Assembly (NCBI GenBank): GCA_963792075.1
Contig: CAWBUW010000012.1
Location: forward strand, 1,178,001-1,242,000
Direction: 5' to 3'
DNA: 64,000 nt
Origin: CAWBUW01 sp963792075
GTDB taxonomy: Bacteria; Chloroflexota; Anaerolineae; Anaerolineales; UBA4823
Positions 48,671 to 57,908 of the stretch are shown piece after piece (the stretch's first letter is position 1; the number at the start of each line of letters is the position of its first letter). The position numbers and the translations under genes were made by a program. The notes under the pieces are model-generated. The model ran no database searches. It saw nothing but the letters and a program-made list of their open reading frames with translations, and was not told where the DNA came from.

Positions 48671-50491
48671 TCACAGATACAGGCCCTTTAGAAATCTTTC
48701 CTGGAATCTTGGGTCGGTGGACAGCTCAATGTAGGACACCCGCTGAGCGATCTCATCAGCCAACCTGCGTTGGGCGAGGGATAGCAGCGCAGCACGGGCG
48801 CCGATCCCGGCGGCGTTCCCTACCTGGTGAAAGCGCTCCAGCGGTATGCGAGGAAACATGCCAATCTGCAATGCGCTCGTCACGCTGATATAACTGCCGA
48901 ACGCCCCCGCGATGATAAAATCTTCGATATCGCCCGCCTGGACGCCCGCTTCCTCGAGCAGAATGTCAATTCCTACCCGGATCGCTGATTTAGCCAGTTG
49001 GATTTCGTATACATCCTTGCGCGTCAGGGCAATCTCTTTGCCGTACCCGGAATTTTCGGCCGAAACGAGCACGAATTCAGGAGAGCCACTATTCGAATCT
49101 ACCAGCGGATGGTCGCTATTTAACCTGCCTTTTTCGTTAAGAACGCCCGCCAATCGCATTTCCGCAATGGCATCCAGGATGCCGGAGCCACAAATACCTA
49201 CCGGCGGGAGATTTTCGATTGTAGAGACGTGTACTTCACCTGCGGTGATCTTAATGTGCTCAATTGCTCCGGCGGCCGCGCGCATCCCATTTTTAATATG
49301 AGCGCCCTCAAATGCCGGGCCGGAGGCTGCCGAGCAGCTTAGAAATTTCCCATCTTTGACGAGCGAAATTTCTGTGTTGGTACCAATGTCTACGCCGAGG
49401 GCAATGCCCTTCTTTTGCCACAGCCCACTTCCCAACAGCATGGCGATGTGATCGGCGCCTACGTAACCGGCAATATTAGGCAGCAGGTGAATCTGGGCTT
49501 CGGGAGCCATCTTGATCCTTAGAAAAGCAGCGGGGATGTCCATGGACTGGCTGATGGCCGGAACGTAGGGTGAAAGACCAAGTTGTTCCACGGGTAAACC
49601 TGCAAAAAGGTGGTGCATGGCAGTATTGCCAACAAAAACCCCCTCCACGATTTGCTCCGGCGAGATTGATTGCTGCGTACACATCTCCGAGATAATCTTA
49701 TTGAAAGTATCTATTAGGGCTTTCTGCAAGGTGTCCCGGCCCGTAGAATTTTCGAGGGCATAAGATATCCGGCTGATCACATCTTCACCGTAAGCGATCT
49801 GTGGATTCATCACACCCGTCTTCTCTACCGTTTTGCCACTGATAAGATCCAATAGATAAACTGCTACCTTAGTGGTACCTATATCCACCGCCAGTCCAAA
49901 AACCCTGCTGGTGGGTGGAAGGACAGCCGCCAGCCTTCCATGACACAGTGGTAAACGTACTTTCCATCCGTTTTGGCGCAGGCGCGGGGAAAGATCAGTT
50001 AACACCCCCATTCCAAGCTCGGGTGGCTCAACACCAGCCTCTTTCAATGTTTGCATCAGACGAGTTGCATCAGAGCGTAGGTCCTGAAGACTGGGCGGTT
50101 GGCAAGCCACATCTACCACGGTCACCGCCGGCTCCGACCCAACCTCCAGGTCGTCTCCTTCAAGCTGCAGACGTTGAGGTGTGGATAGAGAAGAGGCGGG
50201 TATCTCGATTTTAACGTCACTGAGCGGCTCCGCCTGGCAGGCCAGGCGGTAGCCATTTGCTTGCGCTTCTGGGGTCAGCTCAGCTTCCTCCATTAAGCTG
50301 AGAGGTGTAAGCTGACCTTGCATCAAGCGAACCTGGCAACTTTCACACCAGCCTTCGCCGCCGCACAAGGAGACCAACCCCACCCCTGCCGAACGAGCAG
50401 CATCCAGTAAGTTGGTGCCGGGCTCGACCTCAATTCGCCGCCCGACTGGCTCCATATCAACAATAAAAGTTTTTTTAGTTAGGTTTTCCAT
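48671..50491 (-). CDS. Corrinoid protein reactivation ATPase (ferredoxin plus ASKHA domain, RACo-like)
   Basis: A 606-residue RACo/DUF4445-type protein. The N-terminus is a [2Fe-2S] ferredoxin domain (CGGEGWCESCQV, later Cys in RLACQA). The large C-terminal ASKHA ATPase shows VDIGTTKVAVYLLD, GVDIGTNTEISLVKDG and GAFGSYISV. Such proteins reduce inactive Co(II) corrinoid back to Co(I) with ATP. ATG 50491 overlaps the MetH-activation-like gene by 17 bases. No corrinoid methyltransferase is visible in the window. Confidence 0.9.
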   Translation of the reverse strand: MENLTKKTFIVDMEPVGRRIEVEPGTNLLDAARSAGVGLVSLCGGEGWCESCQVRLMQGQLTPLSLMEEAELTPEAQANGYRLACQAEPLSDVKIEIPASSLSTPQRLQLEGDDLEVGSEPAVTVVDVACQPPSLQDLRSDATRLMQTLKEAGVEPPELGMGVLTDLSPRLRQNGWKVRLPLCHGRLAAVLPPTSRVFGLAVDIGTTKVAVYLLDLISGKTVEKTGVMNPQIAYGEDVISRISYALENSTGRDTLQKALIDTFNKIISEMCTQQSISPEQIVEGVFVGNTAMHHLFAGLPVEQLGLSPYVPAISQSMDIPAAFLRIKMAPEAQIHLLPNIAGYVGADHIAMLLGSGLWQKKGIALGVDIGTNTEISLVKDGKFLSCSAASGPAFEGAHIKNGMRAAAGAIEHIKITAGEVHVSTIENLPPVGICGSGILDAIAEMRLAGVLNEKGRLNSDHPLVDSNSGSPEFVLVSAENSGYGKEIALTRKDVYEIQLAKSAIRVGIDILLEEAGVQAGDIEDFIIAGAFGSYISVTSALQIGMFPRIPLERFHQVGNAAGIGARAALLSLAQRRLADEIAQRVSYIELSTDPRFQERFLKGLYL

Positions 50492-51170
50492 AATTCGATT
50501 GGTATTTACAGACTTCGCGCATCGTACAGTAATCACAGGTCGTGCCCTGGCGGTTCAAATCTGAACCCATCCCCAGGACCAGAGAAAGCGATTTCAAGGG
50601 CAGCATGGTAGCCGATTCGGTCAGCCGTACCCCTATCTGGCTTCCGGTTAGTAAGGAAAATATCTGAGGTTGGCCTTCTTCTACCGGCCAACCGATCATC
50701 CCTGGGCTTAGTGGAGTGGTTGTCTGCCAGCCGCGTTGAGCCGCCTGCTCTTCAAAACACAGGCAGGCGGCATTCGCCAATGCTTCGACGGCAGCAGATC
50801 CAACGCCATAGAGCGCTAACCCGCGAACCATATCGGTTTCCATGACGCGGGAAACACGCTCTTCCAGATCAGGCCCTATGGTGCATAAAGCCACCAGCAC
50901 TTCCTTTGCTGGCCCCAGATGCTGCGCCAAAGTCTCGCTTTTGAGCTCATTTCCACCCGCCAGGCGTATGCGCGTGTGTTGGACTGCTTCCACCGGGAAG
51001 CTCTCATACAACACCTGGGGGTGGAGGATGGGTAAGGCCTCGTCTAGCGCCTGACTTGCGACCTCAAACAGGTGCGGCCTGCGCAAGCGTAGGGTGATTG
51101 GATCAGCGCCCTGCCCGCGCAAGACTGCATCGGTATCCAGGCGCAAGTCCCATTGGTTGAGGATCGGCAT
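50475..51170 (-). CDS. MetH activation-domain-like protein (B12-dependent methyltransferase partner)
   Basis: A 231-residue protein resembling the vitamin-B12-dependent methionine synthase activation region, seen as a stand-alone protein beside corrinoid systems. PLSPGMIGWPVEEGQPQIF and TMLPLKSLSLVLGMGSDL recall the SAM-binding activation domain, and CDYCTMREVCKYQ is a C-terminal cysteine cluster. A -10 TATAAT (51178-51183, minus strand) is seven bases from the ATG, so translation is likely leaderless. Confidence 0.82.
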   Translation of the reverse strand: MPILNQWDLRLDTDAVLRGQGADPITLRLRRPHLFEVASQALDEALPILHPQVLYESFPVEAVQHTRIRLAGGNELKSETLAQHLGPAKEVLVALCTIGPDLEERVSRVMETDMVRGLALYGVGSAAVEALANAACLCFEEQAAQRGWQTTTPLSPGMIGWPVEEGQPQIFSLLTGSQIGVRLTESATMLPLKSLSLVLGMGSDLNRQGTTCDYCTMREVCKYQSNYGKPN

Positions 51171-51237
51171 AGATTAGATTATAGTACGCCCCTATAAACC
51201 CGTCCAGACCGTGTACGTAGGTGGGCGCACGAAAAGG

Positions 51238-51293
51238 TTGTTGGTGGTGTGTGTGCGGGTGGCGTAAGCCGCCCGCACACACACCACCAACAA
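51238..51293. repeat. 26-bp hairpin, loop GTAA
   Basis: Arms 51238-51263 and 51268-51293 pair with a single G-T pair. It is the longest armed member of the intergenic hairpin set. Confidence 0.9.
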
Positions 51294-51394
51294 ATTCAAC
51301 AACTTTTGAGTGTCACGCCCGCACAATGTCGAGCTGATTTAATAAACAACAATGGATCGAAATTGTTGAAATTGCCGTCTGTCGAAATTGTCGC

Positions 51395-51423
51395 TTGACA
51401 TTCCCATTGAATTTATGTAAAAT
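51395..51423 (+). promoter_or_regulatory. Promoter of the XRE-cupin regulator
   Basis: TTGACA at 51395-51400, a 17-base spacer and TAAAAT at 51418-51423. Repeated GAAATTG upstream (51359-51390) could be regulator sites. Confidence 0.7.
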
Positions 51424-51495
51424 GCTATTGAATAATTCATCTACACTAAACAATATTCCAACCCCGTTGAACAAATTGTATAAAGAGAGACCAAA

Positions 51496-52035
51496 TTGCT
51501 TGGAGAGCGAATTCGTCATTATAGAACCCTTAAAAATATGTCTGGCCAACAATTGGCTAAAACAGCAGGGGTTTCTCGCAGCCTGATTTCTCAAATCGAG
51601 CAAGATAGCGCCAATCCTTCTATTGAAACTCTCCGCAGCATCGCAATTGCTCTAGAGATCCCCATTGCGCTTTTATTCGAGGAAAGGGATCCTAATATTG
51701 GCATCATCGTATCGAGAAATAAACGCAAGATGCTTAAAGTGCCAGAGTCAAATCTCGTTTATGAGTTATTGACGCCAGATCTTAACCATAAGATTGAATT
51801 TCTTTGGGTTGAGATCGAGCCAGGTAAGCAGTTGAACCCCGTTCCTTTTGCCCACGAGGGCGAGGAATGTACTGTGATCATTGAAGGAGAATTGTCTCTA
51901 TGGATTAATAATATTGGGTACGTGTTGAAACAAGGCAACTCAATCTCTTTCGACAGCAGCCAACCGCATAGTATTGCTAACTGGGGTTCGGAAAAAGTAA
52001 TTTTTGTGACAGCCATTACTCCCCCATCTTTCTAG
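51496..52035 (+). CDS. XRE-type regulator with cupin domain
   Basis: A 179-residue transcription regulator. An N-terminal HTH (LGERIRHYRTLKNMSGQQLA, ISQIEQDSANPSIETL) joined to a small cupin (HEGEECTVIIEGELSLW, SFDSSQPHSIANWG) that probably binds a small ligand. The start is TTG 51496, fixed by the normal beginning of the HTH; AGAGAGA lies upstream. It stands before the deacylase gene and likely controls the downstream block. Confidence 0.9.
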   Translation: MLGERIRHYRTLKNMSGQQLAKTAGVSRSLISQIEQDSANPSIETLRSIAIALEIPIALLFEERDPNIGIIVSRNKRKMLKVPESNLVYELLTPDLNHKIEFLWVEIEPGKQLNPVPFAHEGEECTVIIEGELSLWINNIGYVLKQGNSISFDSSQPHSIANWGSEKVIFVTAITPPSF

Positions 52036-52197
52036 TAGAAAGCTTATTTCAACAATAAGGTTGATATTCCGAACTTCTACGCCAATCGAATAGCTAAAGT
52101 ATAAGCCAACTAGGAATAGCCGGTTAGTTAAGCTGTCTCTCATTCCATACAGGTATTCCATGCTCTCTGATCTCGTTTCGCCCAAAAGGAGGATCGG

Positions 52198-53844
52198 ATG
52201 TTTGATATCATCATCAAAAATGGACGGATTGTCGATGGAACGGGCAGTCCCTGGTTCATAGCAGATGTTGGCATCACAAAAGGCAAAATCGAAAAGATTG
52301 GTGTGATTGAGGCGTCCCAAGGATATACTGTCATCCCTGCGAATGGCCTGGTAGTAGCTCCGGGTTTTGTGGATATTCACAGCCATGCCGATTTCATCCT
52401 GCCTCTGGAAAATCACCTGGACATTTTGGCGCCCCTGGTTGAACAGGGTATTACGACGCTGGTCACCGGCAACTGTGGCCTTTCACCTTTCCCGGTAAAC
52501 CCGGAAAAAATTGATTTGCTTACAGGATATACAAGTTTCTTCCAGGGGGGTGAGCTGGGCTGGGATTGGACGACAACCGGAGAATACCTGGATAAGCTTG
52601 CCGCTTCCGGCTCTACTTTCAACGTGGTTCCCCTCGTCTCACATGGCGCTATTCGAATTGCAGTCATGGGTTTTGACGCAGGAGAGCCTACTCCTACCCA
52701 AATGGAAGAAATGCAGGCGCTGGCTGCGGATGCAATGGAAGATGGCGCATTTGGTCTTTCGGCCGGTTTGATCTACGCGCCGGGAATGTATGCCTCAACC
52801 GAGGAATTGATCGCGATTACCAAAAGCCTGATTCCCTATCGTGGGGTCTTTACCTGCCATGTGCGCGGGTCCAGTGAAACGGGCCTGGAAGCCACCAAGG
52901 AAATCATACAAATTGCCCGGGAAAACGGCATCCCGGTAGAACATTCCCACATTGAGGCTTTTGGGGCTCCAAACTGGTCGCATATCGATGAGACGATCCA
53001 GCTTCATGACCAGGCCAGGGCAGAAGGGCTGGATATTACTTTTGACGTCATCCCTTATACCACTGCCAATACGACTCTCACAGCTTGTTTCCCACCCTAC
53101 GCCTTTGAAGGCGGAATCGACAAATTTATTGAAAGGTTGAAGAATCCGAAACAGCGTGAGCAACTGCGTTTCGACGTAGAAAATATGGTTTCAGAATGGC
53201 CTACCTGGCGGCCGGGGACATGGCCCCACAACCTGGCGCGCAACACAGGTTGGAAAAATATTTGGCTGCTTTGGGCGCCCAGTGAGAAGAACGCCGGGCT
53301 TGTCGGTAAGAGCTTCGAGGAAATCGGCAGACTCCAAAACAAGAAACCGTTCGATGCTGTGGCTGACCTGTTGATAGAAGAACATGGCGCTGCTCTGGCC
53401 CTATATGTTGGCGTGAGTGGAGACCTGGAAAATTATGATGGCCTCAAGAAATTCCTGACACACCCGAATGGAGCCATCAACACCGATGCCATCCTCACCG
53501 GACGGGGTATGCCCCATCCGGCGGCCTATGGTTCTTTCCCGCATGTGCTCGGACAGTACGTTCGTGAAGAGAAATTGATGTCTCTGGAAGAAGCGGTGCG
53601 CAAAATGACCTCGCTTTCCACGCGCAGGTTTAATATCCAGGACAGGGGGTTGATCAAGCAGGGTATATGGGCTGATCTTACCATCTTCAACCCGGATACG
53701 ATTCGAGACAATGCCACTTATATGAAACCGGACACCAAACCCTCTGGTATTGAATACGTTTTGATCAATGGCCAGGTGGTAGTGGAAAAAGGCAAGTTGA
53801 ATAGCAAGGCTCGCCCCGGTCAGGTTTTAAGAAATATTGTATGA
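52198..53844 (+). CDS. N-acyl-D-amino-acid deacylase-like amidohydrolase
   Basis: A 548-residue metal-dependent amidohydrolase of the D-aminoacylase group. PGFVDIHSHADF supplies two metal His, TTLVTGNCGLSPFPV carries the Cys typical of D-aminoacylases, and GIPVEHSHIEAFG and TDAILTGRGMPHPAAYG are later landmarks. AAGGAGG precedes the ATG. Family enzymes remove acyl groups from N-acyl-D-amino acids; other N-acyl or cyclic amide substrates are possible. Confidence 0.87.
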   Translation: MFDIIIKNGRIVDGTGSPWFIADVGITKGKIEKIGVIEASQGYTVIPANGLVVAPGFVDIHSHADFILPLENHLDILAPLVEQGITTLVTGNCGLSPFPVNPEKIDLLTGYTSFFQGGELGWDWTTTGEYLDKLAASGSTFNVVPLVSHGAIRIAVMGFDAGEPTPTQMEEMQALAADAMEDGAFGLSAGLIYAPGMYASTEELIAITKSLIPYRGVFTCHVRGSSETGLEATKEIIQIARENGIPVEHSHIEAFGAPNWSHIDETIQLHDQARAEGLDITFDVIPYTTANTTLTACFPPYAFEGGIDKFIERLKNPKQREQLRFDVENMVSEWPTWRPGTWPHNLARNTGWKNIWLLWAPSEKNAGLVGKSFEEIGRLQNKKPFDAVADLLIEEHGAALALYVGVSGDLENYDGLKKFLTHPNGAINTDAILTGRGMPHPAAYGSFPHVLGQYVREEKLMSLEEAVRKMTSLSTRRFNIQDRGLIKQGIWADLTIFNPDTIRDNATYMKPDTKPSGIEYVLINGQVVVEKGKLNSKARPGQVLRNIV

Positions 53845-53979
53845 GAGGAGGTGGTTGGTTTCATTCATGACAAATGCAGTAAAAGTGTTTGCTAACAGAA
53901 AAGACAGAATCGTGTTGGGATGGATTGGTGAGACATCCATCCATAACGTTGATACTCAAATAGATAAGAGGAGACAGAG

Positions 53980-55206
53980 ATGAATAAGCTATTCCGCATT
54001 GTGTCTATAATCATGATCGGATCTTTGTTGCTCACAGCCTGTGCGCAGCCAACCGCAGCCCCTGCAGCCCCCACAACAGCTCCCGCTGCTGCTGCCACTA
54101 CGGCTCCTGTGGCTGCTGACAAGGGACCGATCAAGATTGGCGCCTTGTTAGACTTCACAGGCCCAGTTGCAGATCTTGGTCCCAAATTCAAAGCCGGCAT
54201 CGAACTTGCTTTGGAAGAAGTCAACTATACCGTTGCTGGCCGGAAGATTGAGCTGGTCGTCGAAGACTCTGCCACGAGCGTTGAAGTAGCGGTCGAGAAG
54301 TTCAAGAAATTAGCTGATAAGGACAACGTTCATATCGTCATCGGTCCCTTGATGGGCGATGCTCACCTGGCGATCTCCCCCCTTGCCAAGGAAAAGAAAA
54401 TCCTGATTACCTCCTTGATCAATGGCATGTTCCAGGTAGTCCCGGACAAAACCTACCTCATCTACCCGACTACCGTGGAAGCTCAGACCATTCCTTTTGG
54501 CAAGTACACTTTTGAGAAACTCGGCTACAAAACTGCTGTGGTAGTTGCGGCGGATTATGCCGGCAAGCGTGGTTATGCGGCTGGTTTTAGCCAGGGCTTC
54601 AAAGAAGCTGGCGGTACTGTGGTGCAAGAAATCTACGTCCCCCTGGGTACGCCTGACTACAGCTCATTTATTTCCACGATCCAAGATGCAGATGTAGTTA
54701 TGTACGCTCTCGAAGGCCCTGGCCCTGTTTCACGCTTTATCTATCAATACAAGCAGGCCGGCAAGAAGGCGCCGATGGTGACCATTACCCAGGATGGCGA
54801 CTACACCCCCGAAGCCCTGGCCGAGTTGAAAGACATTGCCCTCGGTATCCAGGGTGAATCTTCCTATACCTGGAAGCTGGATAATCCTGAGAACAAGAAA
54901 TTTGTCGAAGGCATTATGAAGAAGACGGGCAACGTTCCCAGCTCCTCCGAACAGAATGCCTACACCCTGACAAAAATCATCCTGGCTGCTTTGGAAGTAA
55001 CCGGCGGAGATGACACTTTCGATAAACTGTGGCCGGCAGTCGTAGGTGTAAAAATGAATACCCCTGCTGGTCCGGTCTCCTTTGGCCCCGAAGGTATCGC
55101 GATCACCCCGATGTATGTTACCCAGGCAGAAAAAGTCGGCGACAAGTACGAAATTTCGGCGCCCCTCTTCACTGTCCCAGAAGTTCGAGACGCGCGTTTG
55201 AAATAG
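53980..55206 (+). CDS. Branched-chain amino-acid type ABC transporter, substrate-binding lipoprotein
   Basis: A 408-residue periplasmic-type binding protein of the LivJ/LivK fold. Lipobox LLTAC (Cys21), an Ala/Pro/Thr-rich linker (24-45), then PIKIGALLDFTGPVADLG and GRKIELVVEDSATSVEVAVEK. The linked permease and ATPase genes make import of an amino acid, amide or peptide-like compound likely. Ligand unknown. Confidence 0.92.
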   Translation: MNKLFRIVSIIMIGSLLLTACAQPTAAPAAPTTAPAAAATTAPVAADKGPIKIGALLDFTGPVADLGPKFKAGIELALEEVNYTVAGRKIELVVEDSATSVEVAVEKFKKLADKDNVHIVIGPLMGDAHLAISPLAKEKKILITSLINGMFQVVPDKTYLIYPTTVEAQTIPFGKYTFEKLGYKTAVVVAADYAGKRGYAAGFSQGFKEAGGTVVQEIYVPLGTPDYSSFISTIQDADVVMYALEGPGPVSRFIYQYKQAGKKAPMVTITQDGDYTPEALAELKDIALGIQGESSYTWKLDNPENKKFVEGIMKKTGNVPSSSEQNAYTLTKIILAALEVTGGDDTFDKLWPAVVGVKMNTPAGPVSFGPEGIAITPMYVTQAEKVGDKYEISAPLFTVPEVRDARLK

Positions 55207-55315
55207 GCTTGTATATATAAATGAATAAGGGGTAGGTTGGGATATTACCACCCAGCCTACCCCTGGCCCCCCAACGTCTTGGGGACAATCTCACATGATG
55301 GAGTGAGGATTTATT

Positions 55316-56173
55316 ATGCAGTTTATTCTGTCAAATATTCTGAACGGCCTATCGTATGGAATGGTCTTGTTCCTCATCGCCTCTGGGATGTCGATCGTGC
55401 TGGGCATTATGGGTATTACCAACCTGGCTCATGGTGTCTTATACATGGTAGGAGCCTACATTGGATGGACCATATTTGTCCAATTGGAGATGAACTTTTG
55501 GCTGGCGATTGTGTTAGGGGCGTTGGGCGCCGGTATTTTGGGTTTATTGATTGAAAGAGTTTTCTTAAAACACCTGTATAAACAAGCGAATGAACAGGTG
55601 CTTCTGACATACGGCTTTGTTTACATTATCACCAATGCGGTCATCTGGATTTGGGGTGGTCGTTATCGCCTTCAATTCACCGCCCCTGAACTGATGAACA
55701 GTATTGATTTGGGCGGCCTCTCTTTCCCGCTAACAAGAGTTGTTATTATCGTTTTTGGGATCGTGGTTGCCGCAGTCCTTTGGTATCTTCAAGATAAGAC
55801 CCGCATTGGAGCCATCGTGCGGGCAGGTATGGATGATAAAGAAACAATCCAGGGCCTGGGCATCAACCTTGAGTTGGTATCCACCGTAGTCTTTTTTGCA
55901 TCTTCATTCATAGCTGGCCTGGCGGGTGTGGTTGGCGCTCAGATACTCTCTACTTATCCCGGTTTGGGGGGGGATGTGCTGCTTTTGACCCTGGCTGTGA
56001 TTATTGTAGGAGGTATTGGCTCGGTTCAAGGCGCCCTGGTCGGAGGTCTATTAATTGGGCTGATCGACACTTTTGGCAAGGCGCTGTTTCCTGGGTTGGC
56101 TATGTTCACGATTTATTTAGCCATGGTGGTTGTCTTGCTCGTCAAACCGAGCGGGTTGCTAGGAAGAGAATAA
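55316..56173 (+). CDS. livH: Branched-chain type ABC permease LivH-like
   Basis: A 285-residue permease with about eight hydrophobic helices. SNILNGLSYGMVLFLIASG, GLGINLELVSTVVFF and the EAA-like GGIGSVQGALVGGLLIGLID are typical of LivH. Overlaps the next gene by one base (TAATG). Confidence 0.93.
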   Translation: MQFILSNILNGLSYGMVLFLIASGMSIVLGIMGITNLAHGVLYMVGAYIGWTIFVQLEMNFWLAIVLGALGAGILGLLIERVFLKHLYKQANEQVLLTYGFVYIITNAVIWIWGGRYRLQFTAPELMNSIDLGGLSFPLTRVVIIVFGIVVAAVLWYLQDKTRIGAIVRAGMDDKETIQGLGINLELVSTVVFFASSFIAGLAGVVGAQILSTYPGLGGDVLLLTLAVIIVGGIGSVQGALVGGLLIGLIDTFGKALFPGLAMFTIYLAMVVVLLVKPSGLLGRE

Positions 56174-57177
56174 TGGGCACAATAACCGATCGAATGACAA
56201 AAACGAGGTTTTTTCTCTCCCGGTGGGGCATGTACTTAATGATCGCCCTGTTTTTAGGGGTAGTGCCAATTTTCTTGCCCACCGACATGCAAGGTATCAT
56301 GACCAAGTTTTTAATCTATGCAATTTTTTCCATTTCGTATGACCTGGTTTTTGGGTATACAGGATTGGTTTCGCTTGGGCATGCTGCTTTCTTTGGGGCT
56401 GGCGGTTATGTCATCGCGGTCCTTTCTTTACGTTTCAGCTCCAATTCTTTCTGGCTTGGGATAGCGCTGGCAATCCCATTTGCAATTCTGGTTGCAGTTG
56501 TGTTGGGCTTCATATCCTTGCGGGTTTCTGGGACCTATTTCCTCTTGCTTACATTTGCCCTGGCGCAGCTCTTGTATAGCGTGGCCTGGAATACACCCTG
56601 GTTAAACAGCGCAGGCATGCAAGGAATCGCAAATATTTCACAACCCGATATCGGAATACCAGGACTGGTTTGGACGAATTTATCGTTCTACTATTTCGCA
56701 TTGGTGATTTTTGTACTCTGTTATACCATCCTTCAACGGATTACCGATTCCCCCTTCGGTCATGCACTGGTAGGTATCCGCGAGGGAGAAGCCCGTATGT
56801 CCGCTCTAGGTTATAACACCTGGGCATATAAGTACGCGGGGTATATCATTGCTGCTCCTTTTGCGGGCATAGCGGGTGCACTCTTTGCCTATAACAGCCG
56901 CTTTATTTCTCCATCCCAATTTGGCCTGGGAATGTCATTCTATCCGATGGTCATGGGAATTATTGGTGGAACTGGCACGCTGTTTGGGCCGGTCGTGGGC
57001 GCACTCGTAATCGTATTCGTGGAGTATATTGCTTCCTCGATAATCTCCGAACGCTGGCCGCTGCTCCTGGGACTTATCTTTGTGGCTTCAATCTTGTACT
57101 TTAGATCGGGCCTAGGGGTTGCATTATTTAGACTATGGCAAAAGGTGAGTAATCCTAATGGACATCTTGCGCATTGA
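56173..57177 (+). CDS. livM: Branched-chain type ABC permease LivM-like
   Basis: A 334-residue permease. SYDLVFGYTGLVSLGHAAFF and the cytoplasmic GIREGEARMSALGYN to GGTGTLFGPVVGALV are LivM hallmarks. It begins one base before the LivH stop ends and overlaps LivG by 20 bases. Confidence 0.93.
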   Translation: MGTITDRMTKTRFFLSRWGMYLMIALFLGVVPIFLPTDMQGIMTKFLIYAIFSISYDLVFGYTGLVSLGHAAFFGAGGYVIAVLSLRFSSNSFWLGIALAIPFAILVAVVLGFISLRVSGTYFLLLTFALAQLLYSVAWNTPWLNSAGMQGIANISQPDIGIPGLVWTNLSFYYFALVIFVLCYTILQRITDSPFGHALVGIREGEARMSALGYNTWAYKYAGYIIAAPFAGIAGALFAYNSRFISPSQFGLGMSFYPMVMGIIGGTGTLFGPVVGALVIVFVEYIASSIISERWPLLLGLIFVASILYFRSGLGVALFRLWQKVSNPNGHLAH

Positions 57178-57904
57178 AAATCTGACGAAAAAATTTGGAG
57201 GCATTGAGGTTTTAAGCGACGTCTCCTTCAATGTCCAATCTGGGGAGCGATTATTAATCATCGGCCCCAATGGGGCCGGAAAAACGACTCTGTTCAACCT
57301 GATTGGCGGCCAGTTGCCTGTAACCTCCGGAAAGTTGTTCTTTGAAGAGCATGATATTACTCATAAAACTGCTTACCAGAGAGCCCATCTTGGAATTGTT
57401 CGATCTTTCCAATTGCTGACCCTGATGCCGAAATTGACGGTGCTGGACAATGCATTATTAACTATTCATGGTACCCGGCCTTCACGCCTTGACCTGTTTC
57501 GTAATTGGAAATCGTATAAAGATGTGATGGACAGGGTGGAAGAAGTACTTGAAATGGCTGAGCTGTGGGATCAGCGCAATGCCCCGGTCAAGCTGCTCTC
57601 CTATGGAGACCAACGCCGGCTGGAAGTTGTGATGAGTATTGTCATGTCTCCCAAGCTGCTGTTATTGGACGAACCGACCAATGGGTTGACCAATGATGAG
57701 AGCGCAGCTATTGTGAGGTTGATCCGCAAGTTGGGCAAAGATGTCACCGTTCTGGTTGTAGCGCACGACATGGATTTTGTCTTTGAAGTAGCCGAGCGGA
57801 TCAACGTGTTGTATTACGGCGGCTTGTTGGCGAGTGGAAGCCCTGAAGAAATTCGGAACAATGCGAAGGTAAGTGAAATCTATATGGGTATTGGAGGAAG
57901 TTAA
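57158..57904 (+). CDS. livG: ABC transporter ATP-binding protein LivG-like
   Basis: A 248-residue ATPase. Walker A GPNGAGKTTLF, a signature region LLSYGDQRRLEVVMSIVM (degenerate from LSGGQ), Walker B LLLLDEPTNGL and the switch His in VVAHDMDFV. Gene overlaps LivM. Confidence 0.93.
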   Translation: MDILRIENLTKKFGGIEVLSDVSFNVQSGERLLIIGPNGAGKTTLFNLIGGQLPVTSGKLFFEEHDITHKTAYQRAHLGIVRSFQLLTLMPKLTVLDNALLTIHGTRPSRLDLFRNWKSYKDVMDRVEEVLEMAELWDQRNAPVKLLSYGDQRRLEVVMSIVMSPKLLLLDEPTNGLTNDESAAIVRLIRKLGKDVTVLVVAHDMDFVFEVAERINVLYYGGLLASGSPEEIRNNAKVSEIYMGIGGS

Positions 57905-57908
57905 TCGA

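Larger units (their letters stand above)
51171..51495. other. Divergent intergenic region, 325 bp
   Basis: It holds a -10 element for the corrinoid pair on the minus strand (51178-51183), the large hairpin 51238-51293, AT-rich sequence with repeated GAAATTG at 51359-51390 and a plus-strand promoter at 51395-51423. No gene seen. GC content drops sharply here. Confidence 0.6.
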
